Origin: Ignavibacteria bacterium | Lineage (GTDB): Bacteria > Bacteroidota > Ignavibacteria > Kapaibacteriales > Kapaibacteriaceae | Reading direction: 5' to 3' | Assembly: GCA_013204605.1 (NCBI GenBank) | Contig: JABMNI010000068.1 | Coordinates: forward strand, 1 to 55,912 | DNA length: 55,912 nucleotides | Shown: piece after piece, positions 1-7,122 of the stretch | Position numbering within the stretch: the stretch's first letter is position 1 | Layout: the number at the start of each line of letters is the position of its first letter | The notes under the pieces: model-generated | What the model was told of the DNA's origin: nothing | Seen by the model: only the letters and a program-made list of their open reading frames with translations | Databases searched by the model: none | Position numbers and translations under genes: made by a program

Positions 1-111
1 GATTATTGGCTTACTTTCCGTTAATCTACGACGTAGCTCGAACCTCGTTTTTATTTCAACTAGCTTTTGGACATTCCCGCCCCCTGCCATTCGTTATGTA
101 TTTTTGTTACT
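1..111. other. Gap upstream of pheT
   Basis: No gene is seen here. No pheS lies immediately upstream in the visible sequence. A TATTTTTG at 99-106 fits the Bacteroidota -7 element TAnnTTTG and ends only five bases before the pheT ATG, so transcription could begin almost at the start codon, but no matching -33 element is visible. Confidence 0.4.
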
Positions 112-2736
112 ATGAAAATTTCGATGAATTGGCTGGCCGATTATGTGGCTGTAAACCCTAACGTGTACCCCGTGGAGCGGCTGGCGGAGATTTTAACCGA
201 CCTCGGACTCGAGGTTGATGGAATTGAAGATGGCGCCGCTGAACTGAAGAGAATGGTAGTGGGCTTTGTGGTTGCGTGCGAAAAACATCCGAAGGCAGAT
301 AAACTTTCTGTGTGTACGGTGGACGTAGGGGAGGCGGAACCACGGACGATTGTTTGTGGGGCGAAAAATGTGGCCGCCGGACAATATGTATGTGTTGCTT
401 TAGATGGCGCAATTATTCCCGTAGGTGGTTTTGAAATTGGTAAACGAACGTTGCGCGGTGTGGAATCGAATGGCATGATTTGCTCGCGCGAGGAGTTGGG
501 TGCCGATGCAGTAGAGGATGGAATTTGGGTTTTGCACGAAGACACAAGCACTGAGAATAACGCAACCACCCAGCCCCCTAACCTTAAAATTGGAATGCCG
601 CTGGCCGAAGCACTTGGACATACCGATGTGGTGTTGGATATTTTTATTACGCCAAATAGGTCAGATTGTAATTCGCATAGGGGAGTGGCGCGTGAAGTGC
701 TGGCGTATATGATGCTGCACGATGCCGAGGGGAAAGGCTGGAGCCGCGGACCCAAGGCGCTGAACGCAGAGGCGCCAAATGCTAATGAGTCGTTAGTCAA
801 TGAAGGGTCAACTGCGAATGAGTTGTTAGTAAATGAACCGGTTATTACTAATCCCACTCGACAATACCCTTCATCGGAGCTGAGCGTGGTGGTGGAAGAT
901 TCCGCGCGCGAGCTTTGCCCGGACTATAAGATTGCCGTCATACATAATGTGAAGGTGGGGCCTAGCCCAGAGTGGCTGCAGCAGCGGCTTACGGCCGTGG
1001 GGTTGCGTCCGCGGAATGTGGTGGTAGACATCACCAACCTGATCAACATGGACCTCGGGCAGCCCCTCCACGCCTTTGATGTGGCAAATTTGGTAGGGGG
1101 CATTGTGTTACGCACTGCAAATAAAAACGAAGAATTTGTCACACTCGACTCGAAGAAACGCACAGTAACAGAAGGCGCATTGCTGATTTGCGATACCACT
1201 AAACCGGTGGCAATTGCGGGCGTGATGGGCGGCGAGAATTCGGAGATTACAGATGCAACTACGACGGTAGTTGTTGAGTCGGCGTACTTCAACCCAACCA
1301 GCATTCGGCGCACCTCGCGCAAAATGGCGTTGCAAACGGATGCCTCGTACCGCTTTGAGCGTGGGGTTGACCCCGGAAATATTTTCGGTTCGCTGCATGT
1401 GGCCATTGAGTTGCTTGAAAAATTAGCCGGTGGCACATGTTCGGGAATCACCAGCGTGGTTACCAAAACCGCCACACCTGCTCCCGTAAAAGTGCGGTAC
1501 GAACGCATGCGCATGATAACGGGATTGGATGTCTCCGCCGAGCGGCAGCGTGAAATGTTTACTGCGCTGGGATGTACTTTGACAACTGAAAGTTCGGAAA
1601 CTACAACGGTGAGTTCTAACGTGACCACTGAAAATACAGATGGGTATAGCTTGGTCACTCCGCCATCGTGGCGCGTGGATCTGCTGCAGGAGATCGACTT
1701 TGCCGAGGAAGTAATGCGTCTGCAAGGCATTAATAACGTCCCATCCAACGAGTACGCCACCACCAGCCTCAACGGACAGCATCTACCACCAGCCGTGAAG
1801 GCCGGGGGCAAGCACGGCAACAACCTAGCGCGCCTCACATTGAATCGCTTGATGGCAAGGGGCTATGTGGAGTGTTACACAGGCGTGTTAACATCGCCGG
1901 AGTTAGCTGCGGCGGGTAGGGCAGAAGATTTTGTGCCGGTTACATTAATGAATGCCTTAGGACGTGACTTTTCGGCACTTCGCAGTACGGTTGTTCCACA
2001 ATTGTTGCGAGTGGCGGCGTTCAACCAGCACCGAGGTGAACAGAGCGGACGCTATATGGAGTTGGCAAAAACATATTGGATGGATGAAAAATCGGAAACT
2101 GGTGTCAGCGAAGAGCAAACCATGTCGTTGTTAGTGACTGGCGATGCCGAACCACACTTCTCGCAACCCGACAGAAAACTTGATATATATGATGTGATGG
2201 GGGACATACGTACGGTACTGCCGGAAGTGACCTTCCAGCCCTGTGTTGACACGCCTGGAAAGCCCCTTAACAACTTGTTTGTTAATACTCTTGACGTGGT
2301 GCACGGAAAGAAAATTATAGGAAAGATTGCCCAAATACTTCCTTCCTACGTAAAAAATTCCGATGTTGCAGGGTCTGCGATTTTCGCGGAACTTCATTTA
2401 CGAAAAATTGAACCTGGCAATGTTCAATACAATCCGGTCAGTGCGTACCCAACGGTGCGCAGAGATTTGGCTTTGATTGTTGATGAAGTGGTTACAGCTG
2501 GGCAGTTGGAACGCGTTTTTGAGACGGTGGCGGATACGGGACTGACGAGGGTCGCGGTGTTCGATGTATATCGAGATGACGTAAATATTGGCAAGGACAA
2601 AAAAAGTGTGGGAGTGGCCCTCACGTTTGGATTGGCTGATAGAACCATGGTCGACGAAGAGGTCGACACAGCTGTACGAAAGCTTATTAACGCGGTCGCC
2701 GCATCGTTTGGTGCGTATGTGCGTGGCGCGGAATAA
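112..2736 (+). CDS. pheT: Phenylalanine-tRNA ligase beta subunit
   Basis: This is the beta chain of the cytoplasmic (PheS-PheT)2 enzyme that charges tRNA-Phe. The 874-residue product has the family order: an N-terminal tRNA-binding OB domain (about residues 40-150), the B3/B4 editing region with the conserved stretch LGQPLHAFD, the B5 domain, a catalytic-like core, and a C-terminal FDX-ACB anticodon-binding domain beginning near YPTVRRDLALI. The frame is open from a TTG at 67, but ATG 112 starts the family N-terminus (MKISMNWLADYV). Unusually, three low-complexity Thr/Asn/Glu/Ser-rich loops are inserted, near residues 160-170, 225-260 and 510-530; the second contains two copies of a 21-base word. 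No pheS is adjacent in the window. The identification is secure. Confidence 0.97.
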   Translation: MKISMNWLADYVAVNPNVYPVERLAEILTDLGLEVDGIEDGAAELKRMVVGFVVACEKHPKADKLSVCTVDVGEAEPRTIVCGAKNVAAGQYVCVALDGAIIPVGGFEIGKRTLRGVESNGMICSREELGADAVEDGIWVLHEDTSTENNATTQPPNLKIGMPLAEALGHTDVVLDIFITPNRSDCNSHRGVAREVLAYMMLHDAEGKGWSRGPKALNAEAPNANESLVNEGSTANELLVNEPVITNPTRQYPSSELSVVVEDSARELCPDYKIAVIHNVKVGPSPEWLQQRLTAVGLRPRNVVVDITNLINMDLGQPLHAFDVANLVGGIVLRTANKNEEFVTLDSKKRTVTEGALLICDTTKPVAIAGVMGGENSEITDATTTVVVESAYFNPTSIRRTSRKMALQTDASYRFERGVDPGNIFGSLHVAIELLEKLAGGTCSGITSVVTKTATPAPVKVRYERMRMITGLDVSAERQREMFTALGCTLTTESSETTTVSSNVTTENTDGYSLVTPPSWRVDLLQEIDFAEEVMRLQGINNVPSNEYATTSLNGQHLPPAVKAGGKHGNNLARLTLNRLMARGYVECYTGVLTSPELAAAGRAEDFVPVTLMNALGRDFSALRSTVVPQLLRVAAFNQHRGEQSGRYMELAKTYWMDEKSETGVSEEQTMSLLVTGDAEPHFSQPDRKLDIYDVMGDIRTVLPEVTFQPCVDTPGKPLNNLFVNTLDVVHGKKIIGKIAQILPSYVKNSDVAGSAIFAELHLRKIEPGNVQYNPVSAYPTVRRDLALIVDEVVTAGQLERVFETVADTGLTRVAVFDVYRDDVNIGKDKKSVGVALTFGLADRTMVDEEVDTAVRKLINAVAASFGAYVRGAE
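784..837 (+). repeat. 33-bp-period direct repeat inside pheT
   Basis: Two 21-base copies, 784-804 and 817-837, differ at two positions and encode NESLVNE and NELLVNE. They are offset by 33 bases, exactly 11 codons, so the reading frame is kept. They sit in a loop that looks expanded relative to ordinary PheT, so the loop probably grew by in-frame duplication. Confidence 0.7.
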
Positions 2737-2756
2737 AATGGTTTATTGGGAACAGC

Positions 2757-3389
2757 ATGAGCACAAAATCTAATCCTGAACAGCAGCAGTTGCAAAACGC
2801 ACAGCAAGAGGAGAAGAATCTCGAACAGAATGCGCAGGAAAATTTTTCAAGCGTGCAACAAAGCCTTGAAGGTTTTTGGCAGATCATCCGGAAGAGTGCC
2901 GATATAATAGTTACGCTGCGCCAAGAGAATGAAATTTTGCAGTCGCAGAACCAAGTGCTGTACAAATCTGAAGAGCACCTGCAGTCAACCGTGCAGGACC
3001 TACTTGAGCGCTTAGAGGCTGCCGAACAGCAGAATAAGGTTATTCCATTTTCTACTGATTTAAAATTAGCTACTCCGCCGGAAGCTCAGCCGGCACAACC
3101 TAACCCGAGTATCGACCGCACCGAAGATTTGAACGATCTAATTGAGGCGCGTGAAGAATTAATTCGACTTGAAGCAATAGTGCAGAAGTATCGTACCGCG
3201 GGACTCAGCCATATCGAAGCGGATACCACGGATGACCAACTTGCGATGTTTCATGGGGTTAGTAAGGCAATTGCGGATGCCCAAGCGAAAGGCGCAACGG
3301 GAATTCTCACCAAGGATGAAGCCCTTCAACTTGCCAATCAGTTAGATAATCTTGCTGATCAGCTTCAAAAGTTGTTCGATATTTCATAA
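2757..3389 (+). CDS. Coiled-coil protein of unknown function upstream of zapA
   Basis: I do not recognise a named family. The 210-residue protein has no signal peptide or membrane segment. It is very rich in Gln, Glu and Asn, with heptad-like stretches at about residues 15-95 (for example IVTLRQENEILQSQNQVL), then a Pro-rich linker (PPEAQPAQPNPS), then a second helical region with Leu-rich heptads near the C-terminus. It begins 20 bases after pheT and ends 19 bases before zapA, so it is probably co-transcribed with both. A link to cell division, such as a ZapB-like partner of ZapA, is possible from position and coiled-coil character but is only inference. Confidence 0.8.
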   Translation: MSTKSNPEQQQLQNAQQEEKNLEQNAQENFSSVQQSLEGFWQIIRKSADIIVTLRQENEILQSQNQVLYKSEEHLQSTVQDLLERLEAAEQQNKVIPFSTDLKLATPPEAQPAQPNPSIDRTEDLNDLIEAREELIRLEAIVQKYRTAGLSHIEADTTDDQLAMFHGVSKAIADAQAKGATGILTKDEALQLANQLDNLADQLQKLFDIS

Positions 3390-3408
3390 ATTGCTGCACA
3401 ATTAACAA

Positions 3409-3717
3409 ATGACGAAAGCTGCGGCATCCATGTCGAAAGCAATAAAAGTATCAATCGGTGGAAAAGAACTTACTCTTCGTGGAGAAAACGAAGAGAAGAT
3501 TAAAAAAGCAGTACGCGAAGTAAACTTGCAAATTCAACAAATTCAACAATCGTTACCTGAGCAATCAACCCCCACAATGTCACTATTGGCAGCGTTAAAC
3601 CTAGCAGAACGATATATCGACGCCGAGGACGGCCGAAAATCCGACTCTTTGCTTGTAACCGAAGAATTGAACAAAATGAGTGCGTACTTAGAGCGAGCTT
3701 GGAAAACTCCACTCTAG
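3409..3717 (+). CDS. zapA: Cell division protein ZapA
   Basis: ZapA binds FtsZ in the cytoplasm and bundles its filaments at the division ring. The 102-residue product has the ZapA head (KAIKVSIGGKELTLRG, with the following helix EEKIKKAVREVNLQIQQI) and a C-terminal coiled coil (LLAALNLAERYIDAED), and its length fits the family. Start is ATG 3409; an internal ATG at 3430 would place the start closer to the conserved domain and cannot be excluded. The stop codon lies inside a 21-base tandem duplication, so the gene's tail is present twice, the second copy being untranslated but still in frame. Confidence 0.88.
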   Translation: MTKAAASMSKAIKVSIGGKELTLRGENEEKIKKAVREVNLQIQQIQQSLPEQSTPTMSLLAALNLAERYIDAEDGRKSDSLLVTEELNKMSAYLERAWKTPL

Positions 3718-3741
3718 TAGTGGAAAACTTCGCTCCAGTAA
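3700..3741 (+). repeat. 21-bp tandem duplication over the zapA stop
   Basis: Copies 3700-3720 and 3721-3741 match at about 17 of 21 positions. The first encodes WKTPL then TAG; the second would continue in frame as WKTSLQ then TAA. The pattern is an old tandem duplication of the gene end whose second copy is now behind the stop. Confidence 0.7.
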
Positions 3742-3782
3742 AAAATTGTTGAAGGGGGCTTTCCCTTTCAATCCACGAAATT

Positions 3783-3970
3783 GATTCTTGTGCTTTCCCT
3801 GATGTCCTAGCCGAATATTTGTCGCATTCTGCTACTCGTCTGCACTCTTGAAAAAGAACCATACAATTTTCAACCAGGGAATTTTGCTCTGACCATTAAT
3901 GACAGGCCTTAATTCGAGCAATCGAAAATGGTCTTGCAGCCAGCGGCCGCAAGTGTGTGAAAAACACAAT
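3783..3970 (+). ncRNA. ssrS: Candidate 6S-like RNA
   Basis: The position after zapA is the classical place of ssrS in enterobacteria. A closing stem can be drawn between GATTCTTGTGCTTTC (3783-3797) and GAAAAACACAATC (3958-3970), giving about 188 nt, close to the usual 6S length of about 185. Some short words resemble E. coli 6S: CTAGCCGAATATTT on the 5' side, GGCCTTAA in the middle, and CAGCCAGCGGCCGCA near the 3' end (E. coli has CAGCCTGCGGCGGCA). Internal hairpins such as GACCATT/AATGGTC compete with a simple rod. No promoter is recognised. The RNA is inferred from structure, words and synteny; the ends are approximate. Confidence 0.42.
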
Positions 3971-4043
3971 CATTCATTGGAAGCCAGCGATGGCCAGGCT
4001 GATACCCACTGTGCGGTACCTGAGGTTCTTTTTTAACCAGTTA

Positions 4044-4058
4044 ACGGGGTTTCCCCGT
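4044..4058 (+). promoter_or_regulatory. Hairpin in the rny leader
   Basis: ACGGGG, loop TTT, CCCCGT form a perfect six-pair hairpin 41 bases before the rny start. No T-tract follows, so it is not a normal terminator; it may stabilise the mRNA 5' end. A purine-rich GAAAGGGG at 4087-4094 lies five bases before the ATG and could act as a Shine-Dalgarno sequence. Confidence 0.4.
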
Positions 4059-4099
4059 GGTAGTAGAATGCGGCTCTTTATATACTGAAAGGGGCCATT

Positions 4100-5665
4100 A
4101 TGGATCCATCAACGATGGGAATCATCGTTATTGTAGGGGCAGCATTTCTTGGATTTGCTGTAACCTATTTTGTCGGAAAGAAATCGGCAGCCAAGGCAAT
4201 TGCCGAAGCTGACCAAAAAGTTAAGAGTTTGCTTGATGATGCGGCTAGGGACGCAAATGGAATTAAGAAGGAGAAGTTACTCGAAGCCAAGGAAGAAATT
4301 GCCAAGGAACGACGCAAACTTGATTCTGAGCGTGACTCTAAAGACTCGAAATTGCGCAACTTTGAAAAAGAGCTGAACAAGCGCGAAGATGGCGTAGAGT
4401 CGAAATTTGAGCTCATCACCAAAAAAGAAAAGCAACTTGCGTCAACCGAAACCGAATTCACACGTCGCGAGGAACAACTTCGTGAGAAATCGAAGGAAGT
4501 TAGCACGCTAGTAGAAGAACAAACCAACCGTCTAGAACGCATCACCGGTATGAGCCGCGAAGATGCCAAGAAGTATTTGGTAGACAACATGGTGAACGAT
4601 GCCAAGGCAGCCGGTGCCCAATTGGTAAAAGATGTTCGCGACGAAGCCAAGCAAAATGCCCGCAAAGAAGCTCAACGAATTGTGCTTATGGCAATCCAGC
4701 GCACCGCGTCGGATCATTGCATCGAGAGCACGGTAAGCGTTGTGAATATTCAGAGCGATGAAATGAAGGGTAGGATTATTGGTAAAGAAGGACGCAACAT
4801 TCGGGCGTTCGAAGCAGCCACCGGAATCGACCTTATTATTGATGACACACCAGAAGCTGTTGTAATTAGTGGCTTCGATCCGTTCCGCAGAGAAACTGCG
4901 CGTGTTGCCTTGGAGCGCCTAATGCAGGATGGTAGAATTCACCCAGCCCGCATTGAAGAAGTTGTAGACAAGGTTCGCAAGGAACTTGAGGAAGAACTTA
5001 TTCGCGTAGGCGAGAATGCATTAATGGAACTTGGTATTCATAATATCCACCCCGAACTCGTTCGGTACATTGGTAAAATGAAATACAGGTCATCTTACGG
5101 TCAGAACCTATTGGGTCACTCCATCGAAGTTGCCTTCCTTTGCGGAATCATGGCTAACGAACTAAACCTTGACGTTGCTTTGGCAAAACGTGCCGGACTC
5201 TTGCATGATATTGGTAAGTGTATCGACCGCGATATTGAAGGTCCACACGCAATGCTCGGTATGGAACTTGTTAAAAAGCACAAGGAACATCCTTTAGTTG
5301 TTAATGCCGTTGGAGCTCACCATGATGATATTGAAATGGAATCGCCAATTGCCGTGTTAGTTCAAGCAGCCGATTCAATAAGTGGTGCACGCCCAGGCGC
5401 CCGCCGCGAATCTCTTGAGAACTACATCAAACGTCTGCAGCAACTTGAAGAAATTGCCATGTCGTTCGAAGGCGTCACAAAAACCTACGCCATCCAAGCC
5501 GGACGTGAAGTGCGTATAATGATCGAACCAGATAGGCTAGATGATTTGCGTGCCGATCAACTGGCAAACGACGTAGCGGGCCGCATAGAAGGCGAAATGG
5601 AATACCCAGGCCAGATCAAGGTAACGGTAATCCGCGAACGCCGCTCACACGCTATCGCAAAATAA
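4100..5665 (+). CDS. rny: Ribonuclease Y
   Basis: RNase Y is a membrane-anchored endoribonuclease that starts mRNA decay. The 521-residue product has one N-terminal membrane helix (about residues 6-26), a long charged coiled coil (about 30-180), a KH RNA-binding domain with GRIIGKEGRNIR (about 225-260), and an HD hydrolase domain with HSIEVA and the metal-binding HD pair in LLHDIGK (about 345-380), followed by the family C-terminus. Length is normal for the family. The gene follows the candidate ncRNA and ends in a strong hairpin terminator. Confidence 0.96.
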   Translation: MDPSTMGIIVIVGAAFLGFAVTYFVGKKSAAKAIAEADQKVKSLLDDAARDANGIKKEKLLEAKEEIAKERRKLDSERDSKDSKLRNFEKELNKREDGVESKFELITKKEKQLASTETEFTRREEQLREKSKEVSTLVEEQTNRLERITGMSREDAKKYLVDNMVNDAKAAGAQLVKDVRDEAKQNARKEAQRIVLMAIQRTASDHCIESTVSVVNIQSDEMKGRIIGKEGRNIRAFEAATGIDLIIDDTPEAVVISGFDPFRRETARVALERLMQDGRIHPARIEEVVDKVRKELEEELIRVGENALMELGIHNIHPELVRYIGKMKYRSSYGQNLLGHSIEVAFLCGIMANELNLDVALAKRAGLLHDIGKCIDRDIEGPHAMLGMELVKKHKEHPLVVNAVGAHHDDIEMESPIAVLVQAADSISGARPGARRESLENYIKRLQQLEEIAMSFEGVTKTYAIQAGREVRIMIEPDRLDDLRADQLANDVAGRIEGEMEYPGQIKVTVIRERRSHAIAK

Positions 5666-5688
5666 GCGAGCTACCCGAACATACTATC

Positions 5689-5725
5689 TAAAAAAGCCGA
5701 TCCGGAATTCCAGATCGGCTTTTTT
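5689..5725 (+). terminator. rho-independent terminator after rny
   Basis: A stem of AAAAAGCCGATC against GATCGGCTTTTTT around a loop of about 10 bases, ending in a T-run, begins 24 bases after the rny stop. The matching A-run on the left arm would let it act on transcripts from the other side as well. Confidence 0.9.
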
Positions 5726-5843
5726 GCTAAAGGCGAAACCTGAAGGCGAAACCCAGGAGGCGAAAGCTAAAGGCGAAAGCTGAAGGCGAAAGCTGGAGGC
5801 GAAAGCTGAAGGCGAAAGCTAAAGGCGAAACCTGAAGGCGACA
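5726..5843. repeat. 13-bp tandem repeat array, nine units
   Basis: Nine consecutive units of consensus GCTRAAGGCGAAA fill the space between the rny terminator and the EamA gene end. Eight units are 13 bases and one is 14. Variation is mostly in the first five bases (GCTAA, GCTGA, GCTGG, CCTGA, CCCAGG), while GGCGAAA is constant except in the last unit (GGCGACA). The period is not a multiple of three and no frame stays useful, so it is non-coding. There are no spacers, which excludes a CRISPR array. Confidence 0.92.
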
Positions 5844-5848
5844 CTTCG

Positions 5849-5875
5849 TAATTCTTAATTCTTAACTCTTAATTC
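5849..5875. repeat. 7-bp AATTAAG repeat at the EamA gene end
   Basis: On the minus strand this reads about four units of AATTAAG (one AGTTAAG variant), and the EamA stop TAA is the first of them. Because the period is seven, TAA falls in all three frames on both strands. The same arrangement follows the TPR gene at 7095-7122. Confidence 0.75.
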
Positions 5876-6798
5876 CAGACTAAGAGTTGTATTCCCGCCA
5901 CAGCAATCGCGGCACCCACAAACGTGCGGGCGCGAAGGCGTTCTTTGTGGACAACAGCTGCGATGCCCATAACCACGAATGGGACGAGCGAGAAAATGGT
6001 GGAAGCGATGGCCACATTGATTTCGCGCGCGGCGAAGAGGGAGAGCGACACTCCAAGAATTGGACCCAACACGGTGCCCTGCATCATGGCTTTCACACCG
6101 GCAGAATCTGCAAAGGCAAGTCGGAGGGGGCGAATGTGGTCGCGCCGTAAAACGTCTACCACATACGTACTGGCAAACCCAACCAGCATGCGCATGAACG
6201 TTGCGTAAAGTGGTGTTAATGCGGAACCCCCCAAGCCCCCTGCCTGCATTCCGATTTTTGCGAGTACTAGTCCGAGACCCTGGCCGATTGCGCCACCAAT
6301 GGCAAGGAGGATACCGAGCCCAAAAGCGCCAAAGCCCTCGCGGTGGACCTCTGCTTTTTCTTCGGCGTTGTTCATGGCGTACATAACACCGGTTATGCAG
6401 ATTGCCATGCCCAGCATGGTAGGGATTGATAGTGATTCGCTTAAAAGGAAGAAGGCGGAAATGCCGCTGGCAACTGGTGCAATAGTGCCGAATACAGATT
6501 GGCGTCGGGCGCCTAGAATGCGCAGTGCGGAAAATCCAAAAAGGTCGCCCAAGGTTAGGCCCACAATGCCCGACAACCCCATCCAAACCCATTGCATAGC
6601 CGAGGCATGCGTGAACAATTCCCAGGGGAAAATTTGCATACTTATGCAGGTGAGAAGGGCGGTGCCGATGGCCGCCAACATAAGGCGGGCACGATTGAGA
6701 AGCGCCGGATAAATTATGCGGCTAGCTTTTAGAAACGCGAGTGTGCCGAAGCTCCAACAGAACAACGTTCCGATGGCGGCAAGTACGCCTAGGGTCAT
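5869..6798 (-). CDS. EamA/DMT-family transporter
   Basis: An inner-membrane carrier of the drug/metabolite transporter superfamily; the substrate cannot be read from sequence. The 309-residue product is almost wholly hydrophobic with about ten membrane helices in two EamA halves, for example LGVLAAIGTLFCWSFGTLAF at the start and GAAIAVAGIQLLVW at the end. The frame is open from a TTG at 6831, but that codon lies inside the upstream gene's terminator stem, so ATG 6798 is chosen. The gene is transcribed leftward toward rny and its stop is embedded in a 7-bp repeat. Confidence 0.88.
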   Translation of the reverse strand: MTLGVLAAIGTLFCWSFGTLAFLKASRIIYPALLNRARLMLAAIGTALLTCISMQIFPWELFTHASAMQWVWMGLSGIVGLTLGDLFGFSALRILGARRQSVFGTIAPVASGISAFFLLSESLSIPTMLGMAICITGVMYAMNNAEEKAEVHREGFGAFGLGILLAIGGAIGQGLGLVLAKIGMQAGGLGGSALTPLYATFMRMLVGFASTYVVDVLRRDHIRPLRLAFADSAGVKAMMQGTVLGPILGVSLSLFAAREINVAIASTIFSLVPFVVMGIAAVVHKERLRARTFVGAAIAVAGIQLLVWN

Positions 6799-6808
6799 GC
6801 AGGTGTTA

Positions 6809-6842
6809 TGTAAAAAAAGAAAGGGCACCAATTACGGTGCCC
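6809..6842 (-). terminator. Terminator after the small ribosomal protein gene
   Basis: On the minus strand GGGCACC, a six-base loop and GGTGCCC form a perfect stem (6823-6842 in plus coordinates) followed by TTTCTTTTTTT. It begins 12 bases past the stop of the 31-residue gene and separates it from the EamA gene. Confidence 0.88.
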
Positions 6843-6854
6843 TGAAAAATACGC

Positions 6855-6950
6855 TTATCTAATTTTCTTTTTATGTCTATTCTTTCTTAAGCGTTTTTTG
6901 CGCTTGTGCGTGGCCATTTTATGACGTTTACGCTTTTTTCCACATGGCAT
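6855..6950 (-). CDS. Small basic ribosomal protein, COX24/AURKAIP1 (mS38/bS22-like) family
   Basis: A 31-residue protein too short for ordinary ORF calls. It starts MPCGKKRKRHKM, continues ATHKRKKRLRKNRHK, and ends KKKIR; more than half of its residues are Lys, Arg or His. This matches the conserved core of the COX24/AURKAIP1 domain, known from mitochondrial mS38, mycobacterial bS22 and short conserved proteins annotated throughout Bacteroidota. It probably binds the small ribosomal subunit. ATG 6950 is the only start that gives the full motif. A dedicated terminator follows within 15 bases, which supports a real, separately transcribed gene. Confidence 0.85.
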   Translation of the reverse strand: MPCGKKRKRHKMATHKRKKRLRKNRHKKKIR

Positions 6951-7094
6951 AGTGTTCTCGTGAATTTGTGATTATAACTGAATTGTTTTCTAAATTTTTC
7001 GTTTTCTTTTTTCTGCTAGTCCATCCGAGCTTACTTTTTGCATTTGGCTCGAAACAATGAGTTTTTGATTCTAAACCTTAAAAAGTCTTCTTCC

Positions 7095-7122
7095 TAAATT
7101 CTTAATTTTTAATTCTTAATTC
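7095..7122. repeat. 7-bp AATTAAG repeat at the TPR gene end
   Basis: On the minus strand the TPR gene ends GCGAATTAAG and runs on through AATTAAA and AATTAAG units. It is the same spacer type as at 5849-5875, again starting exactly at the stop codon of a leftward gene. Confidence 0.75.

Larger units (their letters stand above)
3718..4099. other. Structured 382-base zapA-rny gap
   Basis: No credible protein gene is present: the long antisense frame over zapA is a shadow. The gap holds several possible stems, including a hairpin at 3749-3771, TTGAAAA with TTTTCAA (about 3848-3872), GACCATT with AATGGTC (3890-3896 and 3927-3933), CTTGC with GCAAG, and ACGGGG-TTT-CCCCGT at 4044-4058. It also carries one AGGGGGCT word at 3753-3760. 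The likely 6S-like RNA inside it is listed separately. The last part (about 3990-4099) is the rny leader. Confidence 0.6.

Noticed and set aside
67-111. TTG 67 as the pheT start
   Set aside because: The 15 added residues do not resemble the family; ATG 112 begins the standard PheT N-terminus.
141-1838. Long antisense open frames over pheT (238 and 304 codons)
   Set aside because: They are shadows of a securely identified gene; their translations are Ser/Thr/Pro-rich with no family features or start signals.
4044-4058. Terminator before rny
   Set aside because: The stem is perfect but has no following T-run and lies too near the rny start.
3718-4099. RNase P RNA, tmRNA or SRP RNA
   Set aside because: The conserved words expected for these RNAs (for example GAGGAAAGTCC of RNase P, the tRNA-like ends of tmRNA, GGAAGCAGCC of SRP) are not found.
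5726-5843. CRISPR array
   Set aside because: Units are contiguous 13-mers without unique spacers, and no cas genes are present.
5855-6592. 245-codon minus-strand frame overlapping the EamA gene
   Set aside because: It reads the same region out of frame as Arg/His/Cys-rich sequence, while the EamA frame has clear membrane helices.
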